A DNA stretch of 64,000 nucleotides from Callorhinus ursinus (lineage: Eukaryota > Chordata > Mammalia > Carnivora > Otariidae): NCBI RefSeq assembly GCF_003265705.1, contig NW_020312785.1, positions 24,841,102-24,905,101 of the forward strand. Direction: 5' to 3'. The notes beneath the pieces were generated by a model. That model was not told the DNA's origin, searched no databases, and worked only from the letters and a program-made list of their open reading frames with translations. The translations under genes and the position numbers were made by a program. Below are positions 10,580 to 22,396 of the stretch, one piece after another. Numbering within the stretch: the stretch's first letter is position 1; each line of letters opens with the position of its first letter.

Positions 10580-11276
10580 AATATGGAAATGTGTTACGAA
10601 TGAACATTTATTCATCCAAGAATGTTGATAATCTTGCTGTTGGTGAATATACTCTATATGATAATGCCCTGACTACAGCATTATAAACCAGTATAAAAAA
10701 TTATTTACATAAATTTTCATAACTTACTTAATTCTCATTAATGATAAGCAGGTATATCAACAACCCATGTTTTCCAAGGAACACCAATCTGGAGGTAAAA
10801 ATTAAGAATTGACTCGAACCTCAAATAAATCATGTTGATTTTTACTGCTCCTCACAGCAAACAGCACCCAAAATTACCAACTTGTTTAGACGCCCCTTAC
10901 CTTTTGCTGCTTTCTGCCTCTTACCTAACACATCTCATCCAACAGGAAATCTATAGTGTGTGCATGAAATGGATAAAAGTAATCAGGTTTTATATGAAAA
11001 ACATATATTAGTATTTGTGTATAAGCTGACCACTTTTCCTTCTTTCCAGTTCTCTTCCTTTGGAGCAAGCCATCTGGACTACAGTAAGCGCCTCCAAGCT
11101 GACAAGCTAATTTCCGTGCTTCTTCTCCTCTTACTTCTTGTGCCTTCTCCCCCTCAGGTCACTTTGCCATATATTGGTCCAAATTACACTTTTAAGACAG
11201 AAGTAAGATCATGTTTTTCCTTCCCCAAACCTCTCCAATATATTCCCATCATCTGTAACATAACAAAAGGCAAAGG
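10580..11276. other. Unassigned
   Basis: No family recognised. A 106-codon + frame at 10960-11280 contains a leucine run but no known domain and is likely chance. Confidence 0.35.
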
Positions 11277-12625
11277 TTAACACCTCACCAAAGATATACA
11301 AATGGCAAATAAACATAGTAGAAGTTGCTTAACATTATACACCTTTAGAGGACTGCAAGTCAAAACAACAAGATACCACTACACTTTGACTACAATGGCC
11401 CAAATCCAAAACACTGACAGAAACCTAATCACGTTGTGGAGCAACAGGAACTCTCATTCATTGTTGGTGGGAGTAAAAAATGGGACAGTCACTTTGGACT
11501 ACAGTGGCAGTTTTTTTTTACAAACCTTAACATACTCTTAGTATACAATCCAGCAATCACATTCCTTGGAATTTACCCAAATGAGTTGAAACTTCTATTC
11601 ACACAAAAAGCTGGCACAGGAATCTTTGCAGAAACTTTATACATAATTGTCAAAACCTGGAAACAACCAAAATATCCTTCAGTAGGGGAATGGGTAAATA
11701 AGCTGTGGCACTTCTGGACAATGGAATGTCATTCAACCCTAAAAAACAAATGAGCTATCATGCCGTGGAAAAACATAGAGGAACCTTAAATGCATCTTAT
11801 TAAGTGGAAGAAGCCAAACTCTAAAGGCTACATTGTATTGGTCTTCAAGGCTGCCATGACAAAATAGCACAGACTGGATGACTTAAATATAAATTTATTT
11901 CACAGTTCTGGAATTTGGAAGTCCAAGATCAAGGTATAAATAAGTTTGTTTCTCCTAAGTCCTCTCCAAGCCAAGGCTTGGAGAGAGCCACCTTCTCGCT
12001 GTCAGCCCCTGGCTTTTTCCGGGTGCCCACATGTTTCTGGTGTCTCTTTCCCTTCTCAGAAGGACACTAGTCACATTGGATTTGTGCCCCATCCTTATGA
12101 CCTCATTTCACCTTCATTATTTTCTGTCTCCAAATGTAGTCACAATGTGGGTCAGGACTTCAAAAAATAAATTTGGGACAGAGGGACCCAATTCAGACTA
12201 TAACAGCTACAATTATTTATGATTCCAACTATTTGACATTCTGTAAAAGGCAAATCTATGGAGAGCATAAAATCAGTGGTTTTCAGGGATTATGGAGGAA
12301 GAAAGGGTAAATAGAACACAAAGGATTTTTAGGCAGTGAAACTATTCTGTATGATACTACAATGTTAGATATCTGTCATTATACATTTATCAAAACCGAT
12401 AGCTTGTATCATACCAAGAGTGAAACCCAAGGTGACCATGGACTTTGGATAATAATGATGCATCATTGTAGGTTTATTAATTTGAACAAATATGCCACTC
12501 TTGTAGGGGACAGTGGAATGTGGGGCAGAGAATATATAGGAACTCTCTGTACCTTCTTTTCCAATTGTGCTGTGAACCTAAAACCTCTCTAAGATATAAA
12601 GTTTATTAAAAATTTAAAAATGTGC
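11277..12625 (+). mobile_element. L1ME-type LINE-1 3' end, split by an LTR
   Basis: ORF2 C-terminal remnants are visible in shifted frames (MANKHSRSCLTLYTFRGLQV, later LNILLVYNPAITFLGIYP), followed by the same 3' UTR as at 4.6 kb ('CTATTCTGTATGATACTACA', 'GTGAACCTAAAACC'). The element is interrupted at 11833-12205 by an MLT1 LTR; its two halves join in register. Confidence 0.85.
11833..12205 (-). mobile_element. MLT1 (ERVL-MaLR) solo LTR inside an L1
   Basis: Read on the minus strand, it begins 'TGTTATAGTCTGAATTGGG' and ends near 'CCAATACA', with the MaLR internal landmarks 'GGTCATAAGGATGGGG' and 'CCAGAACTGTG'. The hexamer GCTACA occurs at both borders (11827-11832 and 12206-12211), an approximate target duplication. 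It inserted after the L1ME copy did. Confidence 0.85.
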
Positions 12626-12627
12626 TA

Positions 12628-13088
12628 CATCAGTTTCCTAGGGATGCTGTAACAAAGTGCTACAAACTGGGTAACTTAAAACAAGAGAAATGTATTGTCT
12701 CAGGGCTCTGGATGCTAGAAGGCTGAAATCAGGTGTTGGCAAATCTGTAGGTGAATACTTCCTTGCCTCTTAGCTGTAGGTTGTTTGCTGAACGTCTCTG
12801 ATGTTCTTTGACTTACAGCTGTATAACTCTACTCTGCCTTTGTCACCACATGGTATTCACCACTGTGTCTCTGTCTTCACATGAATGTCTTTTCTAAGGG
12901 CACCAGTCATAATGGATTATGGAAACCACACTACTCCAGGATGGTATCATTACAACCAATTACACTGGCAATGACCTTATTTCCAAATAAGGTCACATTT
13001 GTGGTACTGGGGGTTAGGGCTTCAACATAGATTTTCTTTGGGAGCGGGGAGGGGGTGGGCAGACACAGACACAATTCAACCCCATCAG
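12628..13088 (-). mobile_element. MLT1 (ERVL-MaLR) LTR
   Basis: Antisense copy running from 'CATCAGTTTCCTAGGGATG' to 'GACACAATTCAACCCCATCA'. Internal landmarks are 'AGGGCACCAGTCATAATGG' and 'CCAAATAAGGTCACA'. It abuts the end of the L1ME at 12.6 kb and is close to the MLT1B/C pattern. Confidence 0.85.
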
Positions 13089-13104
13089 TGACCATGACTA
13101 CATG

Positions 13105-13510
13105 GCTGTTTACAGTCTGGCCTCTGACTCCCCCTGAATTCAGTTTCTGTTCATCTGCTCCTCATTCATTGTGCTAAGGCTACACAGGTCTTATTGTTGC
13201 TCTGAGTTTGTTTGTTTTTGTGGCCTTTTCTGCTTAAAATAACATTTTCTGGAGATAGTGTCTCATTTCTTCACTTCATTCAGATAGCTCAGATGTGATC
13301 GCCTGAGAAAGCTTTCTCTGGCCAGTCATGCTGCCTCATGATCTCTGCTTTATTTCTCATCATAATACTTCTTGTTATTTGATGTTTGGTTTTGTTTACT
13401 ATATACTTCCATTCGAGAATGCAGGGAAATACTGTATTTCCAGCCACTGGAATGGCTTAGCGTATGGTATATACTCAGTGGATATATATTGAATGAGTGA
13501 ATGATAAAAG
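13105..13510 (+). mobile_element. L2 LINE 3' end
   Basis: Shows 'CTGGCCTCTGACTCCCCC', 'AGAAAGCTTTCTCTGGCC', 'GAATGCAGGGAAATACTG' and a decayed 'TTGAATGAGTGAATGA' terminus, the L2 3' order. Confidence 0.75.
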
Positions 13511-13810
13511 TCTGATGACATATTATTAGGTGGATCACTGGTCTAATCATTGTAACCTCACCCAGAAGACCCCAAAATAATCTAAATACTCTCATACTCT
13601 TTGCAAGTATGTGTGTGTGCCATTCTTTATAACTTCCCTAATAGTGGGCTGGGTTTCCCTCTTTCTCATTACCCTGAAGTTCTTTCTTTTGCAAGTGTTT
13701 TTGCAAAATTAGAAATTGGAAAAAACACTCCTTGTATCATAAATGTTATCTTTAAAAATCCCTTAAGCCCCCCCTAAAAGCATAATTGTAATCATGATTT
13801 TTAAAGTGTA
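13511..13810. other. Unassigned
   Basis: Nothing recognised. Confidence 0.4.
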
Positions 13811-13822
13811 AAACCTTGGGTG

Positions 13823-14020
13823 CGGGCGCCTGGGTGGCTCAGTCAGTTTAAGCGGCTGCCTTCAGCTCAGGTCATGATCCTGGGGTCCTGGGATCGAGCC
13901 CCATGTCCGGCTCCCTGCTCAGCGGAGAGCCTGCTTCTCCCTCTCCCTCTGCCTGCCACTCTGCCTACTTGTGCTCTCTCTCTCTCTGTCAAATAAATAA
14001 ATAAAATCTTTAAAAAAAAA
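13823..14020 (+). mobile_element. Can-SINE
   Basis: Complete sense copy from 'GGGCGCCTGGGTGGCTCAG' to 'AAATAAATAAATAAAATC' and poly(A). A 12-bp target duplication with one mismatch (AAACCTTGGGTG / AAATCTTGGGTG) lies at 13811-13822 and 14021-14032. Confidence 0.95.
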
Positions 14021-14032
14021 AAATCTTGGGTG

Positions 14033-16214
14033 GTAAAATGTAAGATATATACTATAATTCATGTATTCATAATAAAAAGTACATGTTCAAAATATGATTT
14101 TGCAGTAACTACAATTACATAAATAAAAAAGATAAGGAGATTTTGTACAAGTGAAATTGTATAAATTAAATATGAAAATGCTATGACTCTTTCCACCCCT
14201 GATGAGGCTCCATGGCGTAACCCCTAATTTAATATCCATCTGTGGTGGTTGTTTCTGTTTCTGTTATTTCTCTGGACAGTCCTAATTATTGTTCTTCACA
14301 GTGATGCACTCAGCTGAGAGGAGAGCCAGGTGCTTCTCTCACTAGGTTAACCTTATGTTATTCGACTACAAATAAATGCGTGCTCTTGGTTTATCATAAT
14401 ATTGTTAGTCAAATAGCTAGCTCTGTTGACCAACCCTTTTACTTAATTGGCCCTTTCAGTGTAGCATTTCCCTAGGTATACATGAAAAGTCCTTTTGCAG
14501 GGCCGGCTGGGGCAGCATACTCAGTGTCACACTCAGGTTATCTCTGCTGAAAACCAGCTGATGTTTCTGAACAGAGCTGAAGCATACTGCCTCTTGTCCT
14601 TTAGGATAAGTTGCTTTTTCACTGAATGCACTTGCTCATAAGGTAAAGGAATACTTTTGCCCCTCTTTTTCTTTATTGTATAGTGACAGCAGTAGAGCCT
14701 ATTTACAAAAACTGTTTCCTATGTCTCTCCTATTATATGATTATGTGAACATTGTCCAGACTTGTATAACTTCTTTCAGTAACCACACTCCTAAACAAAC
14801 TCTGCAATGCTTTATCCGAAAGGGAAAGTCTACTACACAATTTCTTATTTATTCTAAATCCCTTTCTCAACATCTTTCATGACTTTATTATTCTTTGTTT
14901 CAGATCCTCCAAGACAGATGACTTCACTGTAGTCCACAACTCATCTTTTGAAATTAGCCTTTCCTATTCCTCTTGATGTGACCCTGGCCCCTTCACAATG
15001 AACCTGGATAACCTCCCAAGCTATATAACCTCCACCTGCCTCGTGCAAATCCTCATCTTGTTTTTGTAATTCTTAGGATACCTCTCCCCAACATTCCCAT
15101 GTGCAGCTTGAAGTACCACTGATTTCAAGAATGAGACCTGGGCAGACCTCATGGGTATTGTGGCTCACATATTGTTCATACAAAATAGCCCTTCCCTCCC
15201 CTTCCTTCTGCCTAACACTGCATACAAACACACATCCCAGATCATGTGTTATTCATAAATATTCTTGTGATGCCATCCACAAACCAGACATTACCATCTA
15301 TAGGCCATGTTCAACTGCTTGTTCTCTCAATAGTGAAAGGGTTTAGCTTATCTCTCCATATGGTCACAACATCCTCCTGTGACTAGGGATAGACAGACAT
15401 TTATAAAACAGCTGCCCAGATTTAAGAGCCCCTGCTCTGAAATAGAACAAAATGCACAATCTGGAAACAAACCCCATGACTATGTTTGTTGTAGGTGGGT
15501 TCTCTAATAAACAAAAAATAAATACACCAAAAGAAATCAACTGCACATAAAGCTAGGCAGTTTTTTTTTTTTTTATACATATGCTTTTGAGTTTCATAAA
15601 AATGGCTTGGGTTGTATGATTTCCTTTATAAACACTTTAAGTCTTCAGAGGAAAAAAATAATGATTTTAGTAACACTTTCCATAGAACCAAATCAATGAT
15701 ATTAGGAAAAAATTAAACTTGACTGTTATTAATCCTTAGTGTATACATCATGTCAAACAAAATTAACATTTTGTAGCATTCTTTGTCTGACGAATGATTT
15801 TTCTCTAAAAGGAAGTACCAAAAAAGGTTTTTGTTTATGGGGGAAAATAGGCATAGGTAATACCAACAACAATGCAATAATTATGCACTTTAAAAAATCA
15901 AATCTCTTAAGTTTGGGCATAACTTAGAGTAATAAAATGTAGATGCACGTTGATGAAAATTTAGAAACCCTAAGGCTACCACCATATCAGCTAGACATTG
16001 TTATTTTTAATTTTTTTTTAGCACAATGACTATCTCTCATGTTTCCTCTTGGTAGAAGATCAGCTTGATTAGGTCCTTCTTCAGTCTATTTCATACATGT
16101 ATGGTCAGTAGCTAGTAGAGACCAGAAAAATTACTCAATATGTTTTTATAGAATTAATAATAACTTTAAATCTTTGAGTATTTACTATATGCAAGCCCTC
16201 TGCTTATTGGCTCT
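14033..16214. other. Unassigned, mostly unique
   Basis: 2.2 kb in which no element or gene was recognised. Short frames (81 codons at most) have no visible domains. A poly(T) run lies near 15560-15574. Confidence 0.4.
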
Positions 16215-17455
16215 ATCCTTTTAAAAATTCAACTTTTGAAGTAAAATTAAATAGAACAAAATGCCACCATTTTCAATATATAGTTCCATGAGTTTTGGCA
16301 AATGTATAACATACCTGAATCAAGGTATAGGATATTTCCATCTCCCCCAAAACTTTCCTTTTCCCTCTATGCAACTAATCTCACCCCTTCTCAATTTGTG
16401 GCTTGAGGCAGCCACTTACCTATGTTCTATCACTATGTATTTGTCTCTTCTAGAGTTTAGTGTACATAGAATTACTTAGCAGATATTTTTTTTATGCCTG
16501 GATTCTTTTGTTCAGCATTAATTAAAAAAAAATCAATCCATGTTGTTGCATTGATCAGTAGTTTGTTCATTTTTGTAGCTGGGTACATTGTTTGAATATT
16601 ACCAACATTAGATTTACTATTCCTTGTTTTGGGGCATTTGGGTGGTTTTCAGTTTGGAAGTATGAAAACTGATACAAATTCTTGTACAAGTTGTTATGTG
16701 GACACACATTTGCATTTCTGTTGGATAAATATCTAGGAGTGGATTTGCTAGGTTGTATGGTAAGCATAGGATTAATTTGATCAGAAGTACTGATTTACAA
16801 CCTCAACACAGTGTATGAAAGTTCTAGTTGCTCCGAATCCGTCAACATTTGTCATCTTTTTAATTGCATCCCTTCTCTTAAATGGTATCCCTAATGTTCA
16901 TTGTGGTATCTGATTGTAGTTTTAATTTGCAGTTTGTTAATGACCAATGAGAGTAAATATATTTTAATGTGCTTATCAGCCATGTGTATATTTTGTTATA
17001 TAAAGTGTACAGCTATTTTGCTATTTTTATTTGATCATTTGTTTTCCTATTATTGTTTGTAAGGGTTCTTTAAATATCAGAATATAAGCCCTTTATCAGA
17101 TACATGTACTGAAAATATTATTTTCTTGTCTTTTTCTCCTTTATCTCTCTCTCTCTCTCTTCCTCTATCCTTCCCTCCCTCCTTCTCTCTCCTTCTCTGG
17201 CTTTCAGTGTCTTTTAAAGTGTTACCATTTTTAATTTTAATAAATTGTAATTTATTTTTTTCTTTTAAGTTAGTCATTTTGATTAAGGTAATGTTTTATA
17301 ATACATTTTGAAACTGTGTAGTGTAGACATTCACCTCTTTTTATCAAAATATTCTTGGCTATCTTAAGTACTTTGAGTTTTCATATAAACCTTAGAATCA
17401 GCATTCCTATTTCTATGATTAGCCTCTTGGGATTTTGATTTGGATTACATTTTCT
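16215..17455 (-). mobile_element. L1M-type LINE-1, 3' UTR and ORF2 C-terminal region, antisense
   Basis: Antisense landmarks occur in order: 'GAGTTTTGGCAAATGTATAA', 'AATCCATGTTGTTGCATTG', 'AAATATCTAGGAGTGGATTT', 'AGTTTTAATTTGCAGTTTG', 'AGCCCTTTATCAGATAC', 'TTGGGATTTTGATTTGG'. Several blocks are lost (for example near 17280). A CT-rich simple tract at about 17143-17195 has grown inside it. Confidence 0.85.
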
Positions 17456-17865
17456 TTTAACTCCTTAAAGATATTAATAATAGCTTTTAAAAAGTTTTGT
17501 CTGCTAATTTTATCATCTCTGTCATTTATGGATGTGTTTCTATTGTTTTGATAAATTTTCCCTGATTATCTGCATGTCAATTAAATTTTACTGTATGTTA
17601 TACATGGTAGATGCTACATTTTTGAAAGTCTAGTGTGTTCTTTTTAAGTCATTCTTTAAAGAATGTTGAGTTTTGTTCTGACAGGCAGTTAATTTAATTA
17701 TAGTTCACCTTGATCCTTTCAAGACTTGTTTCTAAGCTTTCTTATTGTGCACATAGAGTAAACTTCATTCTGGGAGTAGTTAGCCCTGCTCTCAAGATGG
17801 GGCCTTTATGGAGTCTATTAAATGTCCCAGATGTTCAGTGAGGTTACTTCCCTGTTATTATATAG
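17456..17865 (-). mobile_element. Ancient L1-like repeat, antisense (left arm of inverted pair)
   Basis: Resembles an old L1 3' region read backwards ('TTTTGTTCTGACAGGCAGTTAA', 'TTGATCCTTTCAAGACTTG'). Its end, 17730-17862, is repeated in inverted orientation at 18750-18890. Confidence 0.5.
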
Positions 17866-17869
17866 TTTT

Positions 17870-18363
17870 TGTCGGGTAGAGGAATATGTCACCCCAAAAT
17901 ATGTCTCTTGGGCCCAAGACTATATTGAGCTGATTATTTTGAGAAATTGCAGACACAGGGGAAACTCTGAAAACAGGGTAGAAGTTACCTTTTTGTAAGG
18001 GAAATTTACATTAGAAAGGGGCCTGGACTAGGAAGACAGCTGTTACCAGAGATAAACTATTCACCTGAGAGATCTATCTACAGAGCAAGACAACATTTGT
18101 TTGCCAAATATTTCCTCTTCTCACCTCCTTGTGAATTGCCTTCCCCCTTTCGAAGGTTCCTATCCCTTTCCTTAGCTAAGGATGGTGTATAAACCTCAAT
18201 AGTCTGGCAGACTTTTGGGTCTCAGATCTTTGTGGGGCTTCTGTATGTATATACATATACAATTAAAATTGTTTTTTTTTTTTTCCCTTCTGTGATTTGT
18301 TATAGAGAGGCTTCAGCCAAAACCTAGAAGGGTAGAGGAAGAACTGCTTTTCCTCCCCTTACA
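17870..18363 (+). mobile_element. Solo LTR, probably ERVL-like, sense
   Basis: Starts 'TGTCGGGTAGAGGAATATG' and ends 'CCTCCCCTTACA'. It has a TATAAA box at 18188-18193 and an ATTAAA polyadenylation signal at 18262-18267 about 70 bases later, then a T-rich stretch, the layout of an LTR. No internal retroviral sequence adjoins it. No target duplication was seen. The family is inferred from the 'GCCAAAACCTAGAAGGGTAG' 3' end. Confidence 0.65.
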
Positions 18364-18900
18364 CTTAGTATGGGGTCAAAGACTTAAAGGGACCTTATGC
18401 AAATTTCTGCAATTTGTCTCTGATTCTCTTTCTCCATTCTGTCCTGAAAATTTCATCTTTCTCTACGTCCCTGAATTCTGATATCTCTTTCTTCTGCTAT
18501 CTGTTAGTGAGGCTTGGATGTTCTGTTACATTCTGTTCTGTCTCTAAGCTGGGGATGGGGGGGGTGTACCTCCAAAAAAGCAAACAAGCAGCTCAAGCAT
18601 GAGTGGCTTTAGAATGAAGCAGTAGCACCAAGCTGTGCATTCACAAGTAGAGACATCATGAGTCCAAGCAAAGAACAGGCTTCTGGGGAAATAACAATAA
18701 CAAGGAAAGAGCAACTACAAGGGAGCTCATAGGGTTTTGAGACATCGGAGTTCAGTGACATCATTGAACACTTAGGACATTCAACAGAGACTCCAGAGAG
18801 GCCCTACTTTGAAAGCAGGGTTCATTACTCCCAGAATAAAGATGATCTATATTTACACTAAGGAAGCTTAGAAACAAGTCCTATTAAAAACAACTGGAAG
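18364..18900 (+). mobile_element. Ancient L1-like repeat, sense (right arm of inverted pair)
   Basis: The portion 18750-18890 is an inverted, diverged copy of 17730-17862; both share blocks such as 'GACTTGTTTCTAAGCTT' and 'ATTCTGGGAGTA' when one is reverse-complemented. The part at 18364-18750 is probably more of the same element, but no diagnostic stretch was found there. Confidence 0.4.
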
Positions 18901-19574
18901 CTAGAATCAACAGTATCTAGGTCCTATGGTAAAATGAGAATAAATCCTTGAATTTTTGTTTCTGGAGTCTACTATCTATAAAATAATCAATGCAAACTAT
19001 TTGAAATGTGTTTCTAATCTATAAATTCTTTCTAAAAATCATTCTCTCTGCCAGCTTATAGATGAAATATTTTTTTTCTTTCCCTCCTCCGTTTTGAGAA
19101 TGTCTTCTTATTCTCTTCCCATTAATTTTTCTTTTGATGAATTTAGCTTTCCTTTTAAAATCTTATGTTCATATTAATTTTCATTTCTGAGTTGATTCTT
19201 TTCTTATTTTATTTCTCAGTCCTTATATTCATTTAATTTTGTCTTAATTTCATAGCTATAAAGTTTTAAAATATATATATCATGCTTTAATCATCATTTT
19301 AAATAACATTTATTTTAGGCTCCTAAATTATATATACCTGTACTCTATTTCCACTGAAATTTTTTAAACATTTTCTTTAGGTAGCTGGTTTAATTAATAT
19401 TAACTACCTTAATGGTTCTCAAAATTATTTATCTATTGCAAGTTCCTGCTCCCATTTAAATTTATTATTAAATTATATAATTATAATTCTGTTGTTATAT
19501 TATTATTAATATTTTATTTTATTTCTCCTTTGTAAGTTGGGACCTATAGAATAGTGATTCCTTACTGAGTCATT
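18901..19574. other. Unassigned, very AT-rich
   Basis: Pyrimidine- and AT-rich. No family was recognised with confidence. Confidence 0.4.
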
Positions 19575-19590
19575 CAAAACATTACTGAGA

Positions 19591-19752
19591 GGGCGCCTGG
19601 GTGGCTCAGTCGATTAGGCGTCTGCCTTAGCTCAGGTCATGATCCCAGAGTCCTGGGATGCAGTCCCACATTGGGCTCGCTGCTCAGCGGGGAGTCTGCT
19701 TCTCCCTCTCACTCTCCCTCTCTCTCAAATAAATTAAAAAAACAAAACAAAA
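19591..19752 (+). mobile_element. Can-SINE, short variant
   Basis: Sense copy with a perfect 16-bp target duplication, CAAAACATTACTGAGA (19575-19590 and 19753-19768). The pyrimidine-rich part before the AAATAAA tail is shortened, and the tail has drifted to AAAAC repeats. Confidence 0.95.
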
Positions 19753-19768
19753 CAAAACATTACTGAGA

Positions 19769-20482
19769 TACAGAAAAGTGCCTGAATTAGTCCTTCTCAA
19801 AACATTTATGCAGCTCTCCAATGGTGAACAGGACACTCTTATTAGAAGATTTAGCTCCTTCAAGAGTATTTCATCCTTCCAGAAAACAAAGCATTTGTCA
19901 AATAACCCAGTACTAACCTAATGTCATCTTGTCTGTGGGGTTCAGGTGACTTTTGGACATTAAGGAATCAGAGACCCTCTTGGAATGTGCTTTAGTTCAA
20001 AAGAACTTACTGATTAGAAAATGTGACAAGACCTATCCTTCTGCAAATCAGCATTAGAGTGGGGCTCCAACATCTCATGACCACTCCTGAGGAATTCAAC
20101 TGCTTCTTACAGGGAATATAGGTTATCATGACAATGGCATATTCATCTGTCTTATGATGTCCACTGGTCTGTCCAGGGTCAAATTTCTGGAAAGAGTGGA
20201 AAGTGGAACAGCTCCTTCCTGTATACCCCTGAAAAGTCTCTAGATTTAAGAAGTACTATTACCAATAACCTGCTTGTTAGCTCAGTGGTCTAGCCCCTCT
20301 TCTGGAGCCCAGTAATGATCTGGAGGAAACTGTAAGCCATATTTCTACTCAACTCCAGTCTAAAGTTAGAAGCCTGAAGAAAGAACAATATGCATATGAA
20401 TAAAACCCAAGTTTTGGAGGACATCAAAAAGGGAATTGTTAATTCTAGGTTCAAATTAGTACATAACCATTTTAGCCTTTCC
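19769..20482. other. Unassigned
   Basis: No family or gene recognised. Confidence 0.4.
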
Positions 20483-22120
20483 TTTTTTTTTTAAGTTTTT
20501 ATTTGTATACCATTTAGTTAACATGCAGTGTAAGATTATATATATATACACACATATATATAATGGAATATTAGTCATAGAAAAGAATGAAATCTTGCCA
20601 TTTGCAAAGACATGGATAGAGATAGAGAGTATTATGCTGATAATAATAAGCCAGTCAGAAAAAATAAATAAATAAGATAAATAAGTTAGTCAGAGAAAGA
20701 CAAAAACCGTATGATTTCACTCCTATGAGGAATTAAAAAACAAAACAAAGGAGCAAAGGGTAAAAAAGAGAGAGAGAGGGAGGCAAACCAAGAAGCAGAC
20801 CCTTATTTATAGAGAACAAACTTATGGTTACTGGGGGGGTGGTGGGAGATGGGTTAAATAGCTGATAGGGATTAAGGAGTGCACTTGCTGTGATGAGAAC
20901 TGGGTGTTGTATGGAAGTGCTGAATTACTATATTGTACAATTGAAATTAATCTTACATATTTCATTGTAGTTTTGATTTGTATTTCCCTGATGATGAGTG
21001 ATGTTGAGCATCTTTTCATGTGTCTGTTGCCATCTGTATGTCTTCTTTGGAAAAATGTTTAGCCATGTCATCTGCCCATTTTTAAATTGGATTATTTGTT
21101 TTTTGGGTGTTGAGTTTGATAAGTTCTTTATAGATTTTGGATACTAACCCTTTATCAGACATGTCATTTGCAAGTAATTTCTCCCATTCCATAGGTTGCT
21201 TTTTAGTTTTGCTAATTGTTTCCTTCACTGTGTAGAAGGTTTCATTTTGATGAAGTCCCAATAGTTTATTTTTGCTTTTGTTTCCCTTGCCTAGGGAGAC
21301 ATATCTAGTAGGAAGTTGCTATGGCAGATGTCAAGAGGTTACCGCTTGTATTCTCCTCTAGGATTTTGATGGTTTTCTGTCTCACATTTAGGTTTTTCAT
21401 CCATCTTGAATTTATTTCTGTGTATGGTGTAAGAAAGTGCTCCAGTTTCATTCTTTTGCTTGTTGCTGTCCAGTTTTCCCAACACCATTTGTTGAAGAGA
21501 CTTTTTCCCCGTCAGATATTCTTTCTTGCTTTGTGGAAGATTAACTGACCATATAGTTGTGGGTCCATTTCTGGGTCTTCTATTCTGTTCTATTTATCTA
21601 TGTGTCTATTTTTGTGCCAGTACCATACTGTCTTGATCACTACAGCTTTGTAGTGTAACTTGAAGTCTGGAATTATGATGCCTCCAACTGTACTTTACTT
21701 TTTCAAGGTTGCTTTGGCTATTCGGGAGCTTTTGTGGCTCTATACAAGTTTTAGGATTGTTTGTTCTAGCTCTGTGAAAAATGCTATTGGTATTTTGATA
21801 GGGATTGCATTAAATGTGTAGGTTGCTTTAAGCAGTATAGACATTTTAACAATATTTATTCGTCCAATCCATGAACATGGAATTTTTTTTTCCATTTCTT
21901 TGTGTCATCTTTAATTTCTTTCATCAGTGTTTTATAGTTTTCAAAGTACAGGTCTTTTATCTCTTTGGTCAGGTTTATTCCTAGGTATCTTTCTGTTTTG
22001 GGTGCAATTAAAACTAGAATTAATTCCTTTATTTCCCTTTCTGCTGCTTCATTATTGGTGTATAGAAATGCAACAGATTTCTGTACCTTGATTTTGTATT
22101 TTGTGACTTTACTGAATAAA
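20483..22120 (-). mobile_element. Carnivore L1, antisense, rearranged
   Basis: The left edge is a poly(T) tail (20483-20492) followed by the reverse complement of the L1 3' UTR end up to about 20536. From about 20956 to 22120 the antisense ORF2 runs without interruption: 'CCCTGATGATGAGTGATG', 'AACCCTTTATCAGACATG', 'GTGCCAGTACCATACTG', 'GCTGCTTCATTATTGGTG'. Between them, 20537-20955 is inverted (see its own entry). The minus-strand frame 20828-21019 reads ORF2 (KRCSTSLIIREIQIKTTMKY) straight across the junction into antisense 3' UTR. The 5' end is truncated within ORF2. Confidence 0.88.
20537..20955 (+). mobile_element. Inverted internal segment of the L1
   Basis: This block is in L1 sense orientation (ORF2 end 'AATGAAATCTTGCCATTTGC', then 3' UTR 'GGGATTAAGGAGTGCAC' and 'GAACTGGGTGTTGTATGG') while both flanks are antisense. 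Reverse-complementing it restores the expected order with the tail piece on its left. The L1 sequence expected on its right, about 300 bases of the ORF2 C-terminal region, is missing. The left border lies in a TA/CA tract. Confidence 0.8.
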
Positions 22121-22199
22121 GCTGCTTAAAAATGTAATCAGGGTTTAGAACTTACAGATTTTTGGAGTTCTCCAAAACTAGATGTTCTGTTGGTTTCTC

Positions 22200-22396
22200 C
22201 TATGGGGTTTATTGGCAGAGCTCTGGAGTCTCCTCCTCTTCTTATAAGAACACCAGTCCTATCGGGTTAGGACTCCACCCTTATGACCTCATTTAACCTT
22301 AATTATCCCCTAAAAGGCCTTATCTCCAAAATGGTCACCTTGGGGGTTCAGGCTTTACAAATGAGCTTTGTGGGGACATGATTCAGTCCATAGCAA
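22200..22396 (-). mobile_element. MLT1 (MaLR) LTR fragment
   Basis: Antisense MaLR landmarks: 'CTTCTTATAAGAACACCAG', 'CCTTATGACCTCATTTAACC' and the terminus 'GATTCAGTCCATAGCAACA'. About half of the LTR is present. Confidence 0.75.

Noticed and set aside
13823..13900. tRNA-like A and B boxes in SINE heads
   Set aside because: They belong to tRNA-Lys-derived SINEs, with no cloverleaf or isolated tRNA gene.
20483..22120. Classical twin-priming 5' inversion
   Set aside because: The inverted block is interior, with antisense L1 sequence on both sides, so the standard model does not fit.
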